DNA from: Nitrosomonas communis
GTDB lineage: Bacteria > Pseudomonadota > Gammaproteobacteria > Burkholderiales > Nitrosomonadaceae
Reading direction: 5' to 3'
Length of the DNA stretch: 64,000 nt
NCBI RefSeq assembly: GCF_024102715.1
Contig: NZ_JAGFJM010000005.1
Coordinates: 20,279-84,278, forward strand
Shown here: piece after piece, positions 59,349-64,000 of the stretch
Position numbering within the stretch: the stretch's first letter is position 1
Layout of the letters: each line of letters begins with the position of its first letter
Position numbers and translations under genes: made by a program
The notes under the pieces: generated by a model
Databases searched by the model: none
Seen by the model: only the letters and a program-made list of their open reading frames with translations
Told to the model about the DNA's origin: nothing

Positions 59349-59930
59349 ATGAGTGCAAAGAAAATCTTGATGCTGGCCGGCGATTACGTAGAAGACTACG
59401 AGGTGATGGTGCCTTTCCAGGCGCTTGCGATGGTAGGACATACCGTCCATGCCGTCTGTCCCAACAAGAAGGCAGGAGAGACCGTGCGTACGGCAATACA
59501 CGATTTCGAGGGAGAGCAGACCTACAGCGAAAAACCTGGTCACAACTTTACGCTGAACGCGACTTTCGCCAGAATCAAGGCTGAAGACTATGATGCGCTG
59601 GTTATTCCAGGCGGGCGTGCCCCGGAATACATCCGCCTGAATGAAAAAGTCATCAAAATGGTGCAGCACTTTGCGCAAGCAGATAAACCGATTGCCGCCA
59701 TTTGCCACGGTGCGCAGCTACTGGTGGCAGCCGGCGTCATCGAGGGCAAGAGTTGTTCTGCTTATCCGGCGGTGGGGCCGGATGTCACGCGCGCAGGCGG
59801 CAAGTATGTGGATATCCCGATGGAGCAGGCACACGTCGATGGCAAGCTGGTCACTGCGCCAGGCTGGCCTGCCCATCCCGATTGGCTCGCCAAATTCCTG
59901 CAAGTGCTGGGGACGAAGATTAAACCCTAG
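59349..59930 (+). CDS. DJ-1/PfpI-family protein
   Basis: 193 residues with the flavodoxin-like PfpI fold. The nucleophile elbow is [10 protein letters not shown] (Cys near 119), preceded by [10 protein letters not shown] (Glu-containing loop) and followed by the Pro-rich [10 protein letters not shown] end. It is annotated elsewhere as cysteine protease I or protein deglycase. GAAAGGAG precedes the ATG. It is most likely a stress-related single gene. Confidence 0.92.
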   Translation: MSAKKILMLAGDYVEDYEVMVPFQALAMVGHTVHAVCPNKKAGETVRTAIHDFEGEQTYSEKPGHNFTLNATFARIKAEDYDALVIPGGRAPEYIRLNEKVIKMVQHFAQADKPIAAICHGAQLLVAAGVIEGKSCSAYPAVGPDVTRAGGKYVDIPMEQAHVDGKLVTAPGWPAHPDWLAKFLQVLGTKIKP

Positions 59931-60143
59931 CGATGAGCACCTATTTCGGAGGTACAAATTTGCCTTAACAGGAGCGTTGCAGCCGACTGATGCTGTTCCA
60001 GCAGGGACTCAGCAATATAGCGGATAATTCCACGCCGGGATTATCTTGTTCTCCAAGCTGAATGGACAGACAGTTGCGAAATCATATATCAAGGCTATCG
60101 CTGTTTCTAACGTGGCGATGGCTTAGGCTGAGAGGGAGGGCAG

Positions 60144-61016
60144 ATGGCAAAGCTAAACATTGCAGTTATCGGCTTCGGGCGGGTGGGGCGCGCTTGTGCG
60201 CTGGCGTTGCGCAATACGGATGATTTGACGTTAGCCGGGGTTGTGCGGCGTCCGACTTCACCGATGAAATTGCCTGAGCCGCTCGGCCAGGTGCCCGTAG
60301 TGACTCATGTGCGTGAACTGAAGCAGGTTGCTGTGGCGCTGGTGTGCGTGCCTGCCGATGCTGTCCTTGGCGTTGCGCGCGAGATGCTGCAAGCACGAAT
60401 TCCGATCATTGAGTGTGCGATATTCGAAGGACATGTGCTCGAGAAGCATTACGATGCGATTGGCGATGCAGCGCGTCACCATAATGTACCTGCCATTGTT
60501 GGGGCGGGATGGAACCCCGGCATACTGCCGCTGTTTGAGCGCGCGTTTACAATCCTGATTCCAGATGGCCGCACCAAGCGCACCAATCGGCCTGGGGCGA
60601 GCCTTCATCACACAGAAGCTGTGGAAAGCATCCCAGGTGTGAAAGGTGCGCTGGCCACCGAGACGCGCGATGCCCAGGGGCAATTAACCCGTTATGTTTA
60701 TGTTGAACTTGCGAAGCATGCCAAGGGCGCTAAAGAAACCTCGCTCGCTGCGGTCGAAGCTGCACTCGCTGCTGATCCACTGTTTGTTGGCGAGCAGACA
60801 TGCGTGTTCCAAGTTGATAACATCGCTGCGCTTGAAGAGGAAGGACGGGGCATTTTGCTCGAGCGCACCGGCACGGAGCAAACAGGTGCGCATGCTACCC
60901 TGCTGCTGGAAGGGCGTTTTGATATGCCCGCATTCAGCGCGCGGGTGATGGTCGATGCTGCCAGACGCATTCCAAATCTGAAGCCGGGCGCGCATCGCTA
61001 TGCCTTATGGGGCTGA
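60144..61016 (+). CDS. Diaminopimelate-dehydrogenase-like oxidoreductase
   Basis: 290-residue NAD(P)-dependent protein. A Rossmann start VIGFGRVGRACALAL is followed by a Ddh-like catalytic half: VGAGWNPGILPLFERAF and GASLHHTEAVESIPGVKGAL. It resembles meso-DAP dehydrogenase and saccharopine-dehydrogenase relatives, but substrate residues cannot be confirmed by eye. It heads an operon with rtcA (three bases downstream), a DUF504 gene and an M28 peptidase. The region is GC-richer than the rest of the window, suggesting a transferred block. Confidence 0.75.
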   Translation: MAKLNIAVIGFGRVGRACALALRNTDDLTLAGVVRRPTSPMKLPEPLGQVPVVTHVRELKQVAVALVCVPADAVLGVAREMLQARIPIIECAIFEGHVLEKHYDAIGDAARHHNVPAIVGAGWNPGILPLFERAFTILIPDGRTKRTNRPGASLHHTEAVESIPGVKGALATETRDAQGQLTRYVYVELAKHAKGAKETSLAAVEAALAADPLFVGEQTCVFQVDNIAALEEEGRGILLERTGTEQTGAHATLLLEGRFDMPAFSARVMVDAARRIPNLKPGAHRYALWG

Positions 61017-61019
61017 CCC

Positions 61020-62060
61020 ATGCTCGAAATTGATGGTGGCTATGGCGAGGGTGGCGGTCAGCTACTGCGGCTTGCTGTGGCGTTGTCTGCCATCACCGGA
61101 ATCAAAGTTCACATTGCCAATATCCGTGCGCGGCGTGATAAACCGGGCTTGGCACCGCAACATCTTGCCGGCGTGCAGGCAGTGGGCCGGCTGTGCGAGG
61201 CAAGTATTGACGGCCTAGCTTTGCACTCTCGGGAAATTGCGTTTGAACCGGCCGCACTGCGCGGTGGCGAATACCATTTTGATATCGGTACTGCCGGCAG
61301 TATCACGCTGGTGTTGCAGGCGTTGCTGCCAGTCATGCTGGCGGCGCACCAGCCTTGCAAGGTGCATATCACCGGCGGCACCGATGTCCGGCAGGCACCT
61401 GCCGCGGATTACTTGCGTGAGGTACTTATCCGGCTGGTCGGGCGGCTTGGCGCTCAAGTGACCATGTGTGTGCTGCGGCGTGGCTACTACCCACGTGGCG
61501 GAGGGGAAATCGAGCTGGCAGTAAAGCCGACAAAACTTGCTCCCACAGTGTTCGATGCATCTGGATATAGGCAAGCAATCCATGGCTTAGCGCATGTAGC
61601 CAATCTTCCTGAGCATATCGCGTTACGCATGAAGCAGGCGGCGCTTGAGCGGCTTGGCACTTACGGCGCCCGGGCGCAGATCGAGACGCAGCTGCTCGGC
61701 CATGAAGCAGCCTACGGCGCCGGTGGGGCGATCGTCTGCTGGACCGAGGGTGAACACACAGTGCTGGGCGCAGCGCGCATTGCAGAGCGCGGCGTGCCTG
61801 CGGAAGTACTGGGTGAGGCGGTAGGAGAGGAACTCGCCGCAGATCTTGCCGCGGGAGCTGCACTCGATGTGCATGCGGCTGACCAGATCCTCGTGTACTG
61901 TGCGCTGGCAGAGGGTGGATCATTCAGTACGCGCAGCGTCTCGCTGCATGCGCGCACCGCCATGTGGCTGATCGAACAGTTCCTGCCAGTGCGATTCGAG
62001 CTGGCGCAAGCGGCAGGACTGGCGTATGTCACCGTGAGAACATGCGGAAAACAGCCATGA
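61020..62060 (+). CDS. rtcA: RNA 3'-terminal phosphate cyclase
   Basis: ATP-dependent enzyme that converts RNA 3'-phosphate to 2',3'-cyclic phosphate. It has 346 aa. The start is IDGGYGEGGGQLLRLAVALS, with IRARRDKPGLAPQHLAGVQA and RRGYYPRGGGEIEL in the middle. The nucleophile His is about residue 310 in SLHARTAMWL, matching His309 of E. coli RtcA. The usual partners rtcB and rtcR are absent; the gene lies with a DUF504 protein, an M28 peptidase and a Ddh-like enzyme, all coupled. Confidence 0.94.
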   Translation: MLEIDGGYGEGGGQLLRLAVALSAITGIKVHIANIRARRDKPGLAPQHLAGVQAVGRLCEASIDGLALHSREIAFEPAALRGGEYHFDIGTAGSITLVLQALLPVMLAAHQPCKVHITGGTDVRQAPAADYLREVLIRLVGRLGAQVTMCVLRRGYYPRGGGEIELAVKPTKLAPTVFDASGYRQAIHGLAHVANLPEHIALRMKQAALERLGTYGARAQIETQLLGHEAAYGAGGAIVCWTEGEHTVLGAARIAERGVPAEVLGEAVGEELAADLAAGAALDVHAADQILVYCALAEGGSFSTRSVSLHARTAMWLIEQFLPVRFELAQAAGLAYVTVRTCGKQP

Positions 62061-62335
62061 TGCCGATACACGAACTGCTGGCGCGCATCCGCTGGGACCC
62101 CGAATTTGGCAAAGGGAAATTTGAACTCGCCTACGAGGATAAGGTCGCGCACCAGCTCAAGCGTGTGCCGCTCGAACGGATCAACATTGAGCCGGGGCAG
62201 CACTTTACCTTCGAGGCAGAGGAGGGTGATGGCATAGTACACACCGTGCCGTTCCATCGGGTGCGAAAAGTATGGAGGGATGGGGTGTTAATTTGGGAGC
62301 GGCCTTACTTGGAAATAGGAGGGAAAGCAAAATGA
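62057..62335 (+). CDS. DUF504 / MJ1316 RNA cyclic-end recognition domain protein
   Basis: A 92-residue protein, essentially one domain. It starts MMPIHELLARIRWDPEFGKG at 62057, overlapping the rtcA stop as ATGA. Family segments are AYEDKVAHQLKRVPLERI, and VPFHRVRKVWRDGVLIWER. Pfam describes this domain as binding RNA with cyclic phosphate ends, which fits the adjacent cyclase. The gene is short and easy to miss. Its stop overlaps the next start as ATGA. Confidence 0.85.
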   Translation: MMPIHELLARIRWDPEFGKGKFELAYEDKVAHQLKRVPLERINIEPGQHFTFEAEEGDGIVHTVPFHRVRKVWRDGVLIWERPYLEIGGKAK

Positions 62336-63204
62336 AATCATTACTCGAACAACGTTTGCAACTACATGTCGAGAAGCTTGCCAGTGAAATTGGCGAGCGC
62401 AATGTATGGCGGCCAAAGGCGCTATACGCTGCAGCTGATTATATCCGTGCTAGCTGGAGCCAGTTCGGCTATGAAGTCCATGCACAGGGCTATGATGCGG
62501 GCGGTGTATGGAGCGAGAATCTCGAGATCGAGATTGGTGGTAGCACGCGGGCCAATGAGATCGTGCTCGCTGGTGCCCACTACGATACCGTGAAGGGTAG
62601 CCCCGGTGCAGATGACAACGCTTCGGGTGTGGCAGCTCTGATCGAGATCGCACGGCTCTTTAGTGATATCAAGCCTGAGCGCACGCTGCGGCTGGTGGCG
62701 TTCGTGAATGAAGAATCGCCGTTTTTCTATTTCGGCGAGATGGGAAGCAAGATTTACGCACACGCTGCCCGTGAGCGCGATGATGACATCCGTCTGATGC
62801 TGTCACTCGAGATGCTCGGTTGTTACTCCGAAGAGCCAGGCAGTCAGAGCTATCCGCCCTTTATGCGCTGGTTCTATCCTGACCGGGGTAATTTCATCGG
62901 CTTTGTTTCCAACCTCAAGTCGCGCCATGCGCTCAAGCAATTCGCAGCAGCATTTGCTGCCAGCTCGGATTTTCCGTTTGAGACACTGGCCAGCCCTGCC
63001 ATCGTGCCCGGTGTTTCCTGGAGCGATCAGCTCTCATTCTGGCGGCAGGGCTATCAGGCAGTGATGGTCACCGATACGGCATTTTATCGCTATCCGCACT
63101 ATCACCGGGCGAGCGACGCCCCATGGGAGCTCAACTATACCGAGATGGCGCGCGTGGTGGAGGGACTGGCTGGTGCGCTGACCGTGCTGATAAAAGCACA
63201 ATGA
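62332..63204 (+). CDS. M28-family zinc aminopeptidase-like protein
   Basis: 290 residues from ATG 62332 (MKSLLEQRLQLHVEKL), overlapping the DUF504 stop. The co-catalytic metal residues of M28 are visible: GAHYDTVKGSPGADDNASG (His, Asp), NEESPFF (Glu), and the C-terminal YPHYHRASDAPWEL (His). No signal peptide is present, so it probably acts in the cytoplasm. It is the last gene of the rtcA operon; its role with RNA-end enzymes is not explained by known systems. Confidence 0.88.
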   Translation: MKSLLEQRLQLHVEKLASEIGERNVWRPKALYAAADYIRASWSQFGYEVHAQGYDAGGVWSENLEIEIGGSTRANEIVLAGAHYDTVKGSPGADDNASGVAALIEIARLFSDIKPERTLRLVAFVNEESPFFYFGEMGSKIYAHAARERDDDIRLMLSLEMLGCYSEEPGSQSYPPFMRWFYPDRGNFIGFVSNLKSRHALKQFAAAFAASSDFPFETLASPAIVPGVSWSDQLSFWRQGYQAVMVTDTAFYRYPHYHRASDAPWELNYTEMARVVEGLAGALTVLIKAQ

Positions 63205-63334
63205 TGGTAACGGTATGGTTGGGATCAGTACCGATCAATTTTCCCATTAATCGGCAGGCATCCTGACATAACATAAACGAAGCCGGGTAGGACTGATATC
63301 ATCCATTTGGGTTATGAAGCCAGAATTAATCTGA

Positions 63335-63688
63335 CTATGCCTGGTTGTGATTTTTAAAGGAATTCATTAATGCCGCTGAACGCTTGCGAACAATTACTTT
63401 GTTGTCAGGATCAACATCCATGATCACTTTGTTGCCTCTGTTTGAGAGGTCATCATGTTCATCATATTCGATAAACAGTTTCAACGAGATCCCGGGCAAA
63501 AGAAATTCCTCTCCATTCCGACTAGGGTTCTCAATGTTCAATTCCGCGAAGCTCCATGGAGAACATACTGCCCTTGGTTTCTGCCACAAAATATATATGC
63601 TTGACTGCTCCTTCCTTGAAAGAAATTGCTCAGTTTCAGGGTTATAGTCGCCGGGTGTCATAGGTAGCACGGCTGTTCCTGAAAACAT
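63335..63688 (-). CDS. Chimeric/hypothetical ORF at IS junction
   Basis: 117 codons in minus frame. The first nine or so residues come from the truncated insertion sequence (orfB in another frame); the rest, from [14 protein letters not shown], is unrelated. A hydrophilic protein tail ([38 protein letters not shown]) is readable with no known family. It is likely the C-terminal remnant of a gene cut by insertion or deletion. Between 63205 and 63334 nothing else is seen. Confidence 0.4.
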   Translation of the reverse strand: MFSGTAVLPMTPGDYNPETEQFLSRKEQSSIYILWQKPRAVCSPWSFAELNIENPSRNGEEFLLPGISLKLFIEYDEHDDLSNRGNKVIMDVDPDNKVIVRKRSAALMNSFKNHNQA

Positions 63689-63845
63689 CCCGGATAATTG
63701 TCGTTAGCTCAATATCATCCTTTTCCCTGTTAGTTTGGACACGATGCAGCCAGGCATAATAAGCGCTTCGAGAAACTTCCATAAAACAGTACATCGAGTC
63801 GACCGCAAACTCGTTAACATGTTCTTTGATCCATGCGTACTTCAC
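63642..63845 (-). pseudogene. IS3 transposase orfB, 5' fragment
   Basis: 67 codons from GTG at 63845: MKYAWIKEHVNEFAVDSMYC, then MEVSRSAYYAWLHR and [16 protein letters not shown]. This is the HTH_21 region of OrfB in IS3-family elements. The catalytic DDE domain is missing. Its start overlaps the end of the orfA region, as is normal in this family. Confidence 0.82.
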
Positions 63846-64000
63846 CGTTGTTCCTTGGCAAAGTACGCCGCTGCTTTTTTAATAAATCACGCTCCTCGGT
63901 CAAGCGAGCATTTTCTTTCTTCAGGCGCTTTAACTCTTCATATAAATGATCGTCAGTACGTACTGCTTTGTCCTGATCCAGTGGTCGACTGTATTTGTTA
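63649..64000 (-). mobile_element. IS3-family insertion sequence, truncated inside orfB and cut by window edge
   Basis: The left remnant of an IS3-type element: orfA coiled-coil (ELKRLKKENARLTEERD) and the first 67 codons of orfB. OrfB stops after TYDTRRL at 63642-63650, where intact transposases continue for about 200 more residues, including the DDE motif. The junction to unrelated DNA is close to 63650. No terminal inverted repeat can be assigned. The 5' end lies beyond the window. Confidence 0.8.
63842..64000 (-). CDS. IS3 transposase orfA, 3' part with A6G slippery site
   Basis: Leucine-zipper-like part of OrfA (SRPLDQDKAVRTDDHLYEEL ... EERDLLKK). At 63874-63880 the minus strand reads AAAAAAG. 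The familiar OrfA end KKAAAYFAKEQR occurs only after a -1 shift at this site, then TGA at 63844-63842. Either the site is used for programmed frameshifting or one A was lost. The 5' part is outside the window. Confidence 0.6.

Noticed and set aside
59931-60143. Sigma-54 promoter ahead of the rtcA operon, as in E. coli rtcBA
   Set aside because: The GG and GC elements near 59945-59965 are spaced 9 or 12 bases apart, not the required 10.
61426-62257. Long minus-strand frames across rtcA and the DUF504 gene
   Set aside because: Their composition (Arg, Pro, His-rich) is that of reversed GC-rich coding sequence; the plus-strand genes show catalytic motifs.

Overview
The window looks like chromosome of a betaproteobacterium, most likely a member of the Nitrosomonadaceae (Nitrosomonas-like). 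This is inferred from protein flavour, moderate GC, and gene sets such as hpf-ptsN-hprK and the rpsB-to-rnhB block. No ammonia-oxidation gene lies in the window to prove it. I see no tRNA, rRNA or CRISPR array. The first gene (sppA) and the last element (an IS3-type insertion sequence) run off the ends.

Region 1 (1-10.8 kb): partial sppA, an OmpA-family lipoprotein, a Rof-like Rho antagonist, the nitrogen-PTS/hibernation group hpf-ptsN-hprK followed by ubiX, then a leftward run of FKBP, a giant DUF748/AsmA-like protein, mutY and a 5-formyl-THF cyclo-ligase. Region 2 (10.8-17.1 kb): a DUF454 membrane protein and a complete Mrp Na+/H+ antiporter operon with mrpA and mrpB fused. Region 3 (17.2-18.5 kb): a one-heme lipoprotein cytochrome and an FNR-type regulator separated by a clear terminator.

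Region 4 (18.5-31.3 kb): the housekeeping block rpsB-tsf-pyrH-frr-uppS-cdsA-dxr-rseP-bamA-skp-fabZ-rnhB, then a CopD-like protein and a SlyD-like isomerase. The lipid A genes lpxD, lpxA and lpxB, which normally sit between skp and rnhB, are absent. Region 5 (31.3-36.6 kb): mutS, a type III-fold ornithine/lysine decarboxylase with a structured promoter and a 21-codon leader ORF, and rdgC.

Region 6 (36.6-44.2 kb) is looser accessory DNA: a decayed gene, an orphan FecR-like protein, a GC-richer divergent formate-THF ligase, a secreted protein with internal repeats, another coding-like remnant, a secreted GH114 glycosidase with a terminator built over its stop codon, and a small lipoprotein. Region 7 (44.3-51.6 kb): a coiled-coil protein, serS, apt, a DUF488 protein, a nucleoside deaminase, and an LdtD/MepK-type pair for 3-3 peptidoglycan crosslinks.

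Region 8 (52-63.2 kb): a Cu+ P-type ATPase whose promoter carries a CsoR-type palindrome, a DUF4126 membrane protein, glucokinase next to mtfA, an SRPBCC protein, an O-methyltransferase and a PfpI/DJ-1 protein. It ends in a tightly coupled four-gene operon: DAP-dehydrogenase-like protein, rtcA (RNA 3'-phosphate cyclase), a DUF504/MJ1316 protein and an M28 peptidase. That operon looks like an under-described RNA-end processing system and is the main candidate for new biology here. The right edge holds a truncated IS3-family element fused to unrelated sequence.
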